Below, one piece after another: positions 27,528 through 37,208 of a stretch of DNA of 64,000 nucleotides. Every line of letters starts with the position of its first letter. The first letter of the stretch is position 1. The notes under the pieces are model-generated. The model had not been told where the DNA came from, ran no database searches, and saw nothing but the letters and a program-made list of their open reading frames with translations. Source of the stretch: Microthrixaceae bacterium (GTDB lineage Bacteria; Actinomycetota; Acidimicrobiia; Acidimicrobiales; Microtrichaceae); the NCBI GenBank assembly GCA_020637215.1, contig JACJWI010000004.1:248001-312000 (forward strand), written 5' to 3'. The translations under genes were made by a program, and so were the position numbers.

Positions 27528-29159
27528 GTGCCCGTCGAGCCGTTCCGAGAGCGTCCAGCCCACGCCGCCCTGGTCGCGCACCACGCCACCATCGCCGGTA
27601 CGCACCTGCGCGATCTGTTCGCCGAGGACCACGACCGCGGGGAGCGCCTGGTGTGGCGGGCCTGCGGCCTCCACGCGGACCTGTCCAAGCACCGGGCGAC
27701 CGACGAGACCTTCGACCTGCTGGTCGAGCTGGCCGGCCAGTCAGGCCTCCGGGACGCCATCGACGCCATGTTCCGTGGCGACCGGATCAACGTCAGCGAG
27801 GACCGTTCGGTCCTGCACATCGCCCTCCGTCGACCACGCGACCAGCCGCTGGTCGTCGACGGTGTCGACGTGGTCGCCCAGGTCAACGACGTCCTCGACT
27901 CCATGGTCGCGTTCGCGGCCCGGGTCCGCTCCGGCGAGTGGGTCGGCCACACCGGCCGACCGATCCGCAACGTGATCAACATCGGCATCGGCGGCTCGGA
28001 CCTGGGGCCGGTCATGGCCTACGAGGCGCTGCGCAGCTACAGCGACCGCGACATGACGATGCGGTTCGTGTCCAACGTCGACGCCACCGACCTGGTCGAG
28101 GCCACCGTCGACCTCGACCCGGCCGAGACCCTGTTCATCGTCGCCTCGAAGACGTTCACGACCATCGAGACGATGACCAACGCCCGCTCGGCCCGGGAGT
28201 GGCTGCTCGCGGCGCTCGGCCCCGACGCCGAGGTCGCCCGGCACTTCGTCGCGGTGTCGACCAACGCCGAGGAGGTGGCGGCGTTCGGCATCGACACCGC
28301 CAACATGTTCGGGTTCTGGGACTGGGTCGGCGGTCGGTACTCGATGGACTCCGCCATCGGGCTGTCGACGATGATCGCCGTCGGACCCGAGCGCTTCCGC
28401 GAGATGCTCGACGGCTTCCACGCCATGGACGAGCACTTCCGCACCGCACCGTTCCGCCAGAACCTTCCGGTGATGATGGGACTGCTGGCGGTCTGGTACA
28501 GCGAGCTCTTCGACGTGCAGACCATCGGGGTCATGCCCTACGACCAGTACCTGGCCCGGTTCCCCGCCTACCTGCAGCAGCTGACGATGGAGTCCAACGG
28601 CAAGCACGTCACCCTCGACGGTGCCGCGGTCGACTACGACACCGGGCTCATCTACTGGGGCGAGCCGGGCACCAACGGCCAGCACAGCTTCTACCAGCTG
28701 CTGCACCAGGGGACCCGGCTGGTGCCCGTCGACCTGATCGCCTTCGCCCGCAGCCGCAACCCGCTCGGCGAGCACCACGACATCCTCACGTCGAACGTGT
28801 TCGCCCAGAGCCAGGCTCTGGCCTTCGGCCGCACCGAGGCCGAGGTCCGGGCCCTCGGCACTCCCGAGGCCGTCGTTCCGCACCGGGTGATGGAGGGCAA
28901 CCGGCCGACGACGGTCCTGCTGAGCGAGGAGCTCACGCCGTACCGGTTGGGCACCCTGGTGGCGCTCTACGAGCACAGCGTGTTCACCCAGGCCACGATC
29001 TGGGGCATCGACGCGTTCGACCAGTGGGGCGTCGAGCTCGGCAAGGAGCTGGCGGTGGCGATCCTGCCGGCGCTCACGTCGGCCGAGGAACCCGACCTGG
29101 ACACCGACTCGTCGACCGCGGCGCTGATCCGCACCTACCGCGCCCTGCAGGGGCGCTGA
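27528..29159 (+). CDS. pgi: glucose-6-phosphate isomerase
   Basis: 543 residues, near the usual ~550, interconverting glucose-6-phosphate and fructose-6-phosphate. Signatures: INIGIGGSDLGPVMAYEAL around residue 150, FWDWVGGRYS, ESNGKHV and GEPGTNGQHSFYQLLHQG with the catalytic Glu and His. The C-terminal NPFDQWGVELGK-like block is FDQWGVELGKELA. GTG at 27528 with GGAGG close upstream; the open frame extends earlier but overlaps the NERD gene. Followed after 53 bases by gnd, forming a glycolysis/pentose phosphate pair. Confidence 0.93.
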   Translation: MPVEPFRERPAHAALVAHHATIAGTHLRDLFAEDHDRGERLVWRACGLHADLSKHRATDETFDLLVELAGQSGLRDAIDAMFRGDRINVSEDRSVLHIALRRPRDQPLVVDGVDVVAQVNDVLDSMVAFAARVRSGEWVGHTGRPIRNVINIGIGGSDLGPVMAYEALRSYSDRDMTMRFVSNVDATDLVEATVDLDPAETLFIVASKTFTTIETMTNARSAREWLLAALGPDAEVARHFVAVSTNAEEVAAFGIDTANMFGFWDWVGGRYSMDSAIGLSTMIAVGPERFREMLDGFHAMDEHFRTAPFRQNLPVMMGLLAVWYSELFDVQTIGVMPYDQYLARFPAYLQQLTMESNGKHVTLDGAAVDYDTGLIYWGEPGTNGQHSFYQLLHQGTRLVPVDLIAFARSRNPLGEHHDILTSNVFAQSQALAFGRTEAEVRALGTPEAVVPHRVMEGNRPTTVLLSEELTPYRLGTLVALYEHSVFTQATIWGIDAFDQWGVELGKELAVAILPALTSAEEPDLDTDSSTAALIRTYRALQGR

Positions 29160-29212
29160 CCCAGACTGGATCGGGTCCCGGACCCGTTCCCCGACCACGA
29201 CGGAGGTCCGAC

Positions 29213-30250
<1,038 letters not shown>

Positions 30251-30261
30251 GGATCTCTCCC

Positions 30262-30317
30262 CCCGTTCTGTTCGTTAGATCACAACGGTGGTGGTGTGAT
30301 CGAACGAACAGAACGGG
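30262..30317. terminator. family II palindrome after gnd
   Basis: Arms CCCGTTCTGTTCGTT (30262-30276) and AACGAACAGAACGGG (30303-30317) are perfect complements. They continue after one mismatch into GATCACA/TGTGATC and enclose a short GT-rich loop. It stands 12 bases after the gnd stop and before the LLM gene, as expected of a terminator. Confidence 0.72.
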
Positions 30318-30350
30318 TCGGGCGGGGTTCGCAGCGGCCATGATGGCGGG

Positions 30351-31214
30351 ATGGAGTTCGGGATCGCCTTCGCCAACACGCTGCAGTTCACCGAGAGGGA
30401 CGGGCTGGTCGAGCTCGCCCGATCCGCCGAGGCCGCGGGTTTCGACTCACTGTGGACCGTCGAGCACGTCATCTACCCCGACGGCTACGAGTCGGAGTAC
30501 CCCTACGACCGCAGCGGGAAGATGGCCGCGGACGCGTCCTCGCCGATCCCCGACCCGCTGATCTGGCTCTCGTTCGTCGCGGCGGCCACCACGACGCTCC
30601 GTCTGGGCACCGGCATCCTGATCCTCCCGCAGCGCAACCCGCTGATCCTGGCCAAGGAGGTCGCGACCCTCGACCGGCTCTCGGGCGGTCGGGTCGAGCT
30701 GGGCGTGGGCGTGGGCTGGCTCCGCGAGGAGTTCGACGCCCTCGGGGTGCCCTTCGAACGCCGAGGCGCCCGCACCGACGAGTGGATCGAGGTCATGCGG
30801 GCGCTGTGGAGCGACGACCACGTCGACTTCGACGGCGAGTTCGCCTCGTTCGCGGGCGCCAGCGTGAACCCCAAGCCGGCGGGAGCGACCGTCCCGATCA
30901 CCATCGGCGGCCACAGCACCGCCGCGGCCCGACGGGCCGGACGTCTGGGCGACGGGTTCTTCCCCGCCAAGGGCGACATCGCCGAGCTGGTCGACATCAT
31001 GCGCCAGACCGCGGCCGACGCCGGTCGGGACCCCGCCGCGATCACCGTCAGCACCGGATCCGCCGGGGTGTTCGGCGACGATCCCGCCGGCGCGGTCGAG
31101 GAGCTGGCCGCCAAGGGCGTCGACCGGGTCATCGTGCCGGCGTTCGCCTTCTTCACCGACACCGCAGACACGCTGGCGGCGTTCGGCGAGCGGGTGATCG
31201 CCCCGCACCGCTGA
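30351..31214 (+). CDS. LLM class F420-dependent oxidoreductase
   Basis: 287-residue luciferase-like oxidoreductase of the TIGR03619-like actinobacterial group that usually uses coenzyme F420. It opens with MEFGIAFANTLQFTERDGL and has WTVEHVIYPDGY, LILPQRNPLILAKEVATLDRL and the phosphate-binding VELGVGVGWLREEFDALG. ATG at 30351. It is separated from gnd by a hairpin and convergent with the LysM/M23 gene. Substrate unknown. Confidence 0.87.
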   Translation: MEFGIAFANTLQFTERDGLVELARSAEAAGFDSLWTVEHVIYPDGYESEYPYDRSGKMAADASSPIPDPLIWLSFVAAATTTLRLGTGILILPQRNPLILAKEVATLDRLSGGRVELGVGVGWLREEFDALGVPFERRGARTDEWIEVMRALWSDDHVDFDGEFASFAGASVNPKPAGATVPITIGGHSTAAARRAGRLGDGFFPAKGDIAELVDIMRQTAADAGRDPAAITVSTGSAGVFGDDPAGAVEELAAKGVDRVIVPAFAFFTDTADTLAAFGERVIAPHR

Positions 31215-31218
31215 CCCG

Positions 31219-31278
31219 CCGGACCGTGACCGGCCGGACCGTGACCGGCCGGACCGTGACCGGCCGGACCGTGACCGA
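31219..31278. repeat. 15-bp tandem repeat, four copies, in a convergent gap
   Basis: Four head-to-tail copies of CCGGACCGTGACCGG at 31219, 31234, 31249 and 31264 (last copy ends in A). They start within ten bases after the LLM gene stop and end just before the M23 gene stop on the other strand. Each unit has CCGG ends, so the array can fold on itself. Probably a terminator region expanded by slippage. Confidence 0.85.
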
Positions 31279-31301
31279 CCGGTCCGGACTCGCCCCGGGC
31301 C

Positions 31302-32342
31302 TCAGCCGCAGGCTGCCCGCACCGACGGGTACGGGTTCATCGCCCGTCCGCCGACCCGCTTGAGCCCCATGTGCAGGTGGGTGTCGCCGCCGGCGGCGTT
31401 GCCGGTGTTGCCGACCCGTCCGATCGCCTCGCCGGCCCGCACCGACCGCGACGACCCGATGGTCGCCGACATGTGCGCCCCGTAGATCTCCCAGCCGGTG
31501 GCCGTGGTCAGCGTGAACGTGGTTCCCCCGAGGTGGTTCCGACCGAACACCACCGTGCCCGACGCCGGGGCGCGGACCGTGGTGCCCCGCGGGGCGAAGA
31601 TGTCGGTGCCCTCGTGGAACCGTCCGCCGTCGTCACGGGGGAAGCCCCAGTCGTTCATGAACGACGATCCCGGGACCGGGCACCGGAGATCGGGTCCGAC
31701 CGACCCCGCCGAGCGCGACCCGCTCGGACGACGGGACGGGGCTCGGGACCGGGTCGATCCCGGGATGACGACGGTGTGGCCGGGCAGGATCAGGCTCCTG
31801 GAGGTCATGTGGTTCGCCTTCAGCAGCGCGGAGAGCGACACGCCGTGGTCCTCGGCGATCCCCGAGAGGGTGTCGCCCTCTTCCACCGTGTAGCGACCGC
31901 CCGACGACGAGCTCGACGACCGGGCATCAGCACGGCTCGCGGAGGAGCCGTCCGAGGATCCGCCGCCGATCGAACCGTCGATGATCAGGCGGGCCCCGCG
32001 GTACAGCTCGTCATCGACGATCCCGTTGGCGGCTCGGACCGAGTCGGCGGACACCCCGTAACGGCGGGCGATACCGGCCACGGTGTCACCGGGTCGCACG
32101 ATGTGGGTGCGTCGGCCGGCCGCTGCGCCTGTCGAGGCCCGCGAGGACTTCGACCCTGCCGACGACGCCTTGGACGAGCGCGATCCCTCGGTCCGCTTCG
32201 GCGAGCGGGCGCCCGCGATCGATCCGGTCGAGGAGCGATCGGGTGCCGCTCCGGCGGGCGAGACGGCCCACGCGGTCGGGACCAGGAGAGCACCGGTGGC
32301 CACAGCGGCGGGGAGGAGGTGTCGCAGAACTCGGGAGCGCAT
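31302..32342 (-). CDS. LysM-domain M23 family metallopeptidase (secreted)
   Basis: 346-residue cell-wall protein. Signal peptide at residues 1-33 (LLPAAVATGALLVPTAWAVSPAGA), a Ser/Lys-rich linker, first LysM (HIVRPGDTVAGIARRYGVSA), Ser/Gly linker, second LysM (YTVEEGDTLSGIAEDHGVSL), and a C-terminal M23 lysostaphin-type domain. Metal ligands are visible in FHEGTDIFAPRGT and HLHMGLK. It likely cuts peptidoglycan crossbridges or, by analogy, activates other hydrolases. ATG at 32342; the longer frame upstream lacks a plausible start. Confidence 0.87.
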   Translation of the reverse strand: MRSRVLRHLLPAAVATGALLVPTAWAVSPAGAAPDRSSTGSIAGARSPKRTEGSRSSKASSAGSKSSRASTGAAAGRRTHIVRPGDTVAGIARRYGVSADSVRAANGIVDDELYRGARLIIDGSIGGGSSDGSSASRADARSSSSSSGGRYTVEEGDTLSGIAEDHGVSLSALLKANHMTSRSLILPGHTVVIPGSTRSRAPSRRPSGSRSAGSVGPDLRCPVPGSSFMNDWGFPRDDGGRFHEGTDIFAPRGTTVRAPASGTVVFGRNHLGGTTFTLTTATGWEIYGAHMSATIGSSRSVRAGEAIGRVGNTGNAAGGDTHLHMGLKRVGGRAMNPYPSVRAACG

Positions 32343-32494
32343 GCATCCCGATCGGCACGTAGCGCGCCGACATGAGGATCCGCGTAGGCCGTTCGGACCA
32401 TTTTCCGACCTGGCCACCACGGAGGGTGAGCAGGTAGGGCCGGAGGTCGGATCCCGGCCACCGTGCGTGGCCAAGCGGGTCGACGGATCAGGGC

Positions 32495-34105
32495 TCAGGG
32501 GTCGATCAGGACCCCGGGGTTGAGCACACCGGCCGGATCCAACGCTGCCTTGGCCGCCCGCAACGCCACCGCGAACGGCTCGGGCCGCTGGCGGTCGTAG
32601 CCCGGCCGGTGGTCCCGACCCACCGCATGGTGGTGCGTCACCGTCGCCCGGGAACGGGACAGCACGTCCATCACGGCCGCCTTGACCTGGTCCCACATGA
32701 CCAGCTCCGAGCCTCGGCGTCCGGCGGCGATCACCGTGAAGTACGGAGCCGCACCGTCCGGGTAGACGTGGGTCAGCCGGCACGTGACCAGGCCGTCGCC
32801 ACCGGTCACCTCACGGATCACCGCTGCGACCTCGTGGCGCACGACCTCGTACAGCTCCTCGATCCGATCCCACGTGGTCGCGGTCTCGAAGGTCTCGGTC
32901 AGCGCGCTCATCCGGGCCATCCCGTCACGCCGGTACGGCATCCGCAGGAACGCGGACCGCCAGGTGTCGGCCACCGCGTCGCGCTCGGAGCCCGACCCGT
33001 CGCCGTCGACCCGGGGGGCGGCCACCGTGCCGCCGTGGTCACGGACCAGCTCGACCAGCATCTCGAAGCGGTCCCCGACGGGCAGGACGGCCGACTCGAA
33101 GCCCAGCACCAGCACGAACCGGTCACCCGGGCCCGCACCCGACAGGGCCGCCTCGGCCGGGTCGAGCAGGCGGCAGTTGGCGGGGTTCAGGTCGCTCTGG
33201 GCGACCGAGCGCACCGCCGCGAACGCGTCGGCGGCCGTCTCGAAGGTGGCCGTCGTCGAGCGTCGGTGGCGGGGTCGGTCCTGCAGTCGCATCCACGCCT
33301 CGGTGACGACGCCGAGCGTGCCCTCGGACCCGAGCACCAGGCGGTCCGGCGACGGACCCGCCCCGGAACCGGGCAGGCGGAACGACTCGCTGACGCCGAT
33401 CGGGGTGACCATGCGGACCGACTCGACGAGGTCGTCGATGTGGGTCCGCAGGGTGGCGTAGTGACCGCCGGCCCGGGTGGCGATCCAGCCGCCCAGGCTG
33501 GAGAACTCGAAGCTCTGGGGGAAGAAGCGCAGGGTGAGGTCGTGCGGGCGGAGCTGGTCCTCGAGCGCGGGTCCCAGCACACCGGCCTGGATGCGGGCGG
33601 CCCGACTGGTCCGGTCGATCTCCAGCACGCGGTCCAGGGCGGTCAGGTCGAGGGTCGCCACACCGGCGTGCGAACCGGCCGGGCACTCCACGCCGCCGAC
33701 GACCGAGGACCCACCGCCGAACGGGACGACCGCGACGTCCGCGTCCGACGCCCAGTCGAGCACGGCGACGACGTCGGCCTCGTCGCGCGGGCGGAGCACG
33801 ACGTCGGGAGCCGCGCCCACGTCGCCGTGCAGGGCCCGGATCACGTCGCGGTAGGCCTTGCCGCGGGCGTGGGCAGCGCGGGCCTCCGGCGAGCTGTCGC
33901 AGATCGCGTCGAGCGCGGCCGGCACTGCGGCACGGGGCGCCGGCAGGTCGAGATCGGTGACCCGCGGAACCGGCAGCGGGGTGTCGGGCAGGCCGGGGAC
34001 CAACCCGCCGAGTGCGGTGCACTCGGCGTCGGTCAGCGCCTGGTCCTCCCATCCCCAACCCCACCAGGACCGGGTTCGGGGCTCTGAGCTGACGTGGTCG
34101 ACCAT
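32495..34105 (-). CDS. FAD-binding oxidase, alkyldihydroxyacetonephosphate synthase-like
   Basis: 536-residue FAD-linked oxidase. The start RSWWGWGWED matches the alkyl-DHAP synthase family. The FAD-binding PCMH region has VVPFGGGSSVVGGVE and LGSEGTLGVVTEAWMRL, and THHHAVGRDHRPGY near the end supplies the conserved His cluster. The C-terminus LDPAGVLNPGVLI is standard. True AGPS makes ether lipids; many actinobacterial homologues are of unknown role. ATG at 34105. Neighbours on the same strand (azlCD) are unrelated. Confidence 0.82.
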   Translation of the reverse strand: MVDHVSSEPRTRSWWGWGWEDQALTDAECTALGGLVPGLPDTPLPVPRVTDLDLPAPRAAVPAALDAICDSSPEARAAHARGKAYRDVIRALHGDVGAAPDVVLRPRDEADVVAVLDWASDADVAVVPFGGGSSVVGGVECPAGSHAGVATLDLTALDRVLEIDRTSRAARIQAGVLGPALEDQLRPHDLTLRFFPQSFEFSSLGGWIATRAGGHYATLRTHIDDLVESVRMVTPIGVSESFRLPGSGAGPSPDRLVLGSEGTLGVVTEAWMRLQDRPRHRRSTTATFETAADAFAAVRSVAQSDLNPANCRLLDPAEAALSGAGPGDRFVLVLGFESAVLPVGDRFEMLVELVRDHGGTVAAPRVDGDGSGSERDAVADTWRSAFLRMPYRRDGMARMSALTETFETATTWDRIEELYEVVRHEVAAVIREVTGGDGLVTCRLTHVYPDGAAPYFTVIAAGRRGSELVMWDQVKAAVMDVLSRSRATVTHHHAVGRDHRPGYDRQRPEPFAVALRAAKAALDPAGVLNPGVLIDP

Positions 34106-34148
34106 GCGGCGAACCCTACGGCACCCCCCGGGCCACTCGGCGGGCCGT

Positions 34149-34466
34149 TCAGCCCATCACGGCCCCGAACGCCACCGCCGCCGCCATGCCGACCACGAGC
34201 GTGGCCAGGGTGTTGCGGGTCCGCCACGCGACGATGCCGGCGACAAGACCGGCGACCGCCCGGGGTCCCCACAGCTCCAGCTGCCCGTCGGGCCGGACGA
34301 ACGCCGGCAGCACCAACGCCGCCAACGCCGCCGGAGGGATCTGACGCAGGAGCCGGTGCGCCCACGGCGGGAACCGCGCCATCCGGGGAGCCACCACCAA
34401 GAACGACGCCCGCATGGCGAACGTGGCCGCCGCGCCGATCAGGATCGTCCACCAGGCGGCGCTCAC
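34149..34466 (-). CDS. azlD: AzlD family branched-chain amino acid transport protein
   Basis: 105-residue membrane protein with four hydrophobic segments and the AzlD-type PPAALAALVLPAFV region. With AzlC it forms a two-component exporter of branched-chain amino acids (homologue of E. coli YgaZH). Its GTG start (34466) overlaps the azlC stop by four bases (GTGA), indicating translational coupling. Confidence 0.85.
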   Translation of the reverse strand: MSAAWWTILIGAAATFAMRASFLVVAPRMARFPPWAHRLLRQIPPAALAALVLPAFVRPDGQLELWGPRAVAGLVAGIVAWRTRNTLATLVVGMAAAVAFGAVMG

Positions 34467-35305
34467 GGGAGGGGCTCCGCCGGCGTCGGCCCGCCTTGTC
34501 CGCGACCGTCGTCACCATCCGCACCGCCACCAGCGCCTCCGCCCGCGCCGTCGTCAGCACCGTCGTCGAGGGCGGCTCCGGCGAGGATCCCCGCCACCGA
34601 GCCGACCACGACGGCCATCGGCCCGGCGCCGCACTCGGCGGCCACGACCGCTCCCACCCCGCCGACAGCGGCGGCGACCAGGGCCGCACGGGTGACCAGG
34701 GTCGGCACCAGCAACACCAGGAAGACGAGCGGCGCGATGACGTCCAGCCGAACCCCCGACGGGAGGGCGTTCCCGACGAGGATGCCGACCAGGGTGCTGA
34801 CCTGCCAGGTCGCCCACATCGACGCGGCGGCCCCCATGTAGAAGGTCCACCGACCCCTCAGCGTGGGCGGGTCCTGGGCCTCGGAGCCCTGCTCGGACCA
34901 GCGGACGATCGACAGGGCGTAGGCCTCGTCGGTGAGCAGGTAGGCCATGACCATCCGTCGTGCCGGAGCGAGGCGGCGAAGGTAGGGGGAGCACGAGGCG
35001 GAGTAGAGGATGAGCCGAAGGTTGATCGTGCAGGCGGTGAGCACCGCGGCCAGGACCGAGCCCCCCGCGCCCAGGACCTCGATCGACGCGAGCTGCGACG
35101 CGCCGGCGAACATGATCACGGAGAACCCGACCGCGGCGTCGGCGCCGAGCCCGTAGGCCACCGGGGTGGCGCCGGCGACGAGTCCGAACGGGGCGACGCC
35201 GACCAGCAGCGGGGCCACGGCCACGAACCCGGCCCGGAACCCGCCGAAGCGGGACGGGCCGATCGCCTCGGTCGGGTCCGGCTCGGCACCGGGGGGCAGG
35301 TCCAC
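34463..35305 (-). CDS. azlC: AzlC family branched-chain amino acid permease
   Basis: 280-residue membrane protein of the AzlC/YgaZ family, with about seven membrane segments. Family features are APFGLVAGATPVAYGLG, MFAGASQLASIEVLG, the INLRLILYSASCSPYLR motif and LLTDEAYALS. The C-terminus is an unusual Gly/Asp-rich cytoplasmic tail of about 40 residues (DDGADDGAGGGAGGGADG). Upstream partner of azlD. ATG start at 35305. Confidence 0.86.
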   Translation of the reverse strand: MDLPPGAEPDPTEAIGPSRFGGFRAGFVAVAPLLVGVAPFGLVAGATPVAYGLGADAAVGFSVIMFAGASQLASIEVLGAGGSVLAAVLTACTINLRLILYSASCSPYLRRLAPARRMVMAYLLTDEAYALSIVRWSEQGSEAQDPPTLRGRWTFYMGAAASMWATWQVSTLVGILVGNALPSGVRLDVIAPLVFLVLLVPTLVTRAALVAAAVGGVGAVVAAECGAGPMAVVVGSVAGILAGAALDDGADDGAGGGAGGGADGDDGRGQGGPTPAEPLP

Positions 35306-35378
35306 CTGGACATCCTGGCCCGGTCGCGCTGGGTCGCTGTACCCGGTCCGGCCTCCCAGGATCTGATCCGTTCAGCCG

Positions 35379-35603
35379 ATGGAGGGCGCCGAGTCGTTCC
35401 GTACCGTGGAGGACGTGCCGATCACCCCCACCAACCGCTTCTACCCCCTACCCGACGGCCGCGACCTGACCTGGAGCCATTGGCCCGAGGAGAACGCCAC
35501 CGGCATGATCGTCCTCGAGCGTCACACCGACGGCCACCTCGACGGTTCGCCGATCGGCGACGCGCAGCTCCAAGAGCTGCTGCAGCTGCACGGCGTTCAC
35601 TGA
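35379..35603 (+). CDS. small hypothetical protein
   Basis: 74-residue acidic soluble protein with no recognised domain. It has ITPTNRFYPLPDGRDLTWSHW, MIVLERHTDGHLDG and a short C-terminal helix (DAQLQELLQLHGVH). Third codon positions are GC-rich as in neighbouring genes. The start is uncertain: ATG at 35379 lacks a ribosome site; GTG at 35406 or 35415 is possible. Stands alone between azlC (divergent) and the GGDEF gene (convergent). Confidence 0.55.
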   Translation: MEGAESFRTVEDVPITPTNRFYPLPDGRDLTWSHWPEENATGMIVLERHTDGHLDGSPIGDAQLQELLQLHGVH

Positions 35604-35629
35604 GAACCCCGGCGGATCGCTCCGCGATC

Positions 35630-35683
35630 GTCCGGACAGCGTCCGGACCGCCGCCCGGAACCACGTCCGGAACCGTGTCCGGA
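35630..35683. repeat. GTCCGGA repeat cluster in a convergent gap
   Basis: Four copies of the 7-mer GTCCGGA at 35630, 35641, 35665 and 35677 with roughly 12-base phasing, plus a diverged CCCGGAA between them. The TCCGGA core is itself palindromic, so several alternative stems can form. It occupies the 115-base gap between the small hypothetical gene and the GGDEF gene, which end towards each other. Probable terminator. Confidence 0.6.
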
Positions 35684-35718
35684 CAGCCTCCCGGGCAGCC
35701 GACGGCGAGGACGGCTGC

Positions 35719-37182
35719 TCAGGTCCGGGCGACCGAACGCGCGCTCCGGGATCGTGCCTTGTCGTCGTACATGGCCCGATCGGCGCGGTCGAGGAGGTCC
35801 TCGGGGCTCTCGCCCACCTCGGCCACGATCGCCCCGACGGCCACGCCCACATCGGGCCAGTCGACCAGCGCGGCGTCGATGCTGGCACGCACCCTCGACA
35901 CCATCGTCGCCACCGGCACGTCGTCGCCCGCGACCACGATCACGAACTCGTCGCCACCCATCCGGGCGGCGACGTCGTCGGAGCGGACCTGCGATGAGAT
36001 GGCGTCCGCCACCCGGCACAGGACGGCGTCCCCCTCGCGGTGCCCGAAGCGGTCGTTGAGCTGCTTGAAGCGGTTGAGATCGGCGAACAGGACGATCGGC
36101 GGACGGGCCGGGTCCATGCCCGCCAGCATCTCACCCAGGCGTTGGTGCAGGGCGGTGCGGTTCAGCAGGCGCGTGAGAGGGTCGCGGGTGGCCCGGATGT
36201 TGAGCTCGGACTCCTGCTCGCATCGTCGCATGGTGGCCAGCATCGTCGAGCACATCAGGGCGATGATGTCGGCGTTGGCGTCGTCCCACGTCTCGGTGTA
36301 CTCGTCGAAGAGCAGGCGGACGACCCCGTCGACGTCGAGCCACAGCTCCACCACCATCCGGTGTGTCGGCTCCACGTCCACGCCGCACCCGCAGTCGGGT
36401 CGGTCCCCGGTGCCACCCGGCTCGACGGTGGTGACCACGCACGGGGCGGCCCGCAGGCGCTCGGGGTCGGCCAGGAGCTGGACCCGCCCGGACCCGCACG
36501 ATGTGGATCCTCGCGCCGACCAGCCCGCGACGCGCTCGAAGGAGCCGTCGCGGGGTTCGACCACCTCGACCCGGTGCGCTCCGACGACGCCGGCGAGCGC
36601 GCCGAGGATGGCGGGGATCTTGTCACCCAGCTCGTACCAGTGGACCGCGGCGCACTCCACGTAGACACTCTGGGCGAGCGCCTTGAGCTGGGCGCGGCGG
36701 CGTTCGATGGCGACCTCGTCCTCGACCGGGCGCAGGGCGAGCACCATCCACGTGCCCGACTCGTCGGTGATGGTGGTCGCCGTCACCCGGGTGTCGATGT
36801 AGGAGCCGTCACGCCTGCGGACGCGGATGCGGGTGGCGACGTGGTAGCCGTCGTTGCGCTGGGACTCGTTCAGCGCCCCCACGGCCACCATCAGGTCGTC
36901 GGGGTGGACGTGGTCGCTGACCGGGTCGCCCAGCATCTCGCCGCGTTGGAGCCCGAGGAGCCGTTCGACCGCGGCGTTGGTCCACACGGCGCGCAGCAGC
37001 GGGTCGATCACGACGAGCAGGTCCGGCGACAGCTCGGCGGCGACGAGGGCGCACCACTGGTCGTCGGGAAGCTCCCCCGTGCCCAGCCGATCGATGTCCG
37101 GCCGGCCGGCGGGCAGGCAGGACTCCTCGGGCAGTCGACGTTCGTCGCGGATCGGCACGGATCCGAGCCTAAGGAGATCCAT
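35719..37182 (-). CDS. PAS-GGDEF diguanylate cyclase
   Basis: 487-residue signalling protein. A PAS domain spans about residues 45-160 (DLLVVIDPLLRAVWTNAAVERLLG). A GAF-like sensor at about 165-310 contains a Cys pair CGC and a second Cys motif CGS. The C-terminal GGDEF domain has the intact active site MGGDEFVIV and an I-site RSDD five residues before it, so product inhibition by c-di-GMP is likely. No transmembrane segment, hence cytoplasmic. ATG at 37182, divergent from the OYE gene. The signal sensed is unknown. Confidence 0.86.
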   Translation of the reverse strand: MDLLRLGSVPIRDERRLPEESCLPAGRPDIDRLGTGELPDDQWCALVAAELSPDLLVVIDPLLRAVWTNAAVERLLGLQRGEMLGDPVSDHVHPDDLMVAVGALNESQRNDGYHVATRIRVRRRDGSYIDTRVTATTITDESGTWMVLALRPVEDEVAIERRRAQLKALAQSVYVECAAVHWYELGDKIPAILGALAGVVGAHRVEVVEPRDGSFERVAGWSARGSTSCGSGRVQLLADPERLRAAPCVVTTVEPGGTGDRPDCGCGVDVEPTHRMVVELWLDVDGVVRLLFDEYTETWDDANADIIALMCSTMLATMRRCEQESELNIRATRDPLTRLLNRTALHQRLGEMLAGMDPARPPIVLFADLNRFKQLNDRFGHREGDAVLCRVADAISSQVRSDDVAARMGGDEFVIVVAGDDVPVATMVSRVRASIDAALVDWPDVGVAVGAIVAEVGESPEDLLDRADRAMYDDKARSRSARSVART

Positions 37183-37208
37183 CCCGTATTCCGCCCTACT
37201 GTTCGGTC

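Noticed and set aside
31219..31278. CRISPR-like array
   Set aside because: Units are contiguous 15-mers without spacers; a tandem repeat, not CRISPR.
32343..32494. c-di-AMP (ydaO-type) riboswitch ahead of the LysM/M23 gene
   Set aside because: Such riboswitches often precede wall hydrolases in actinobacteria, but I could not find the conserved core sequences in this 152-base gap.
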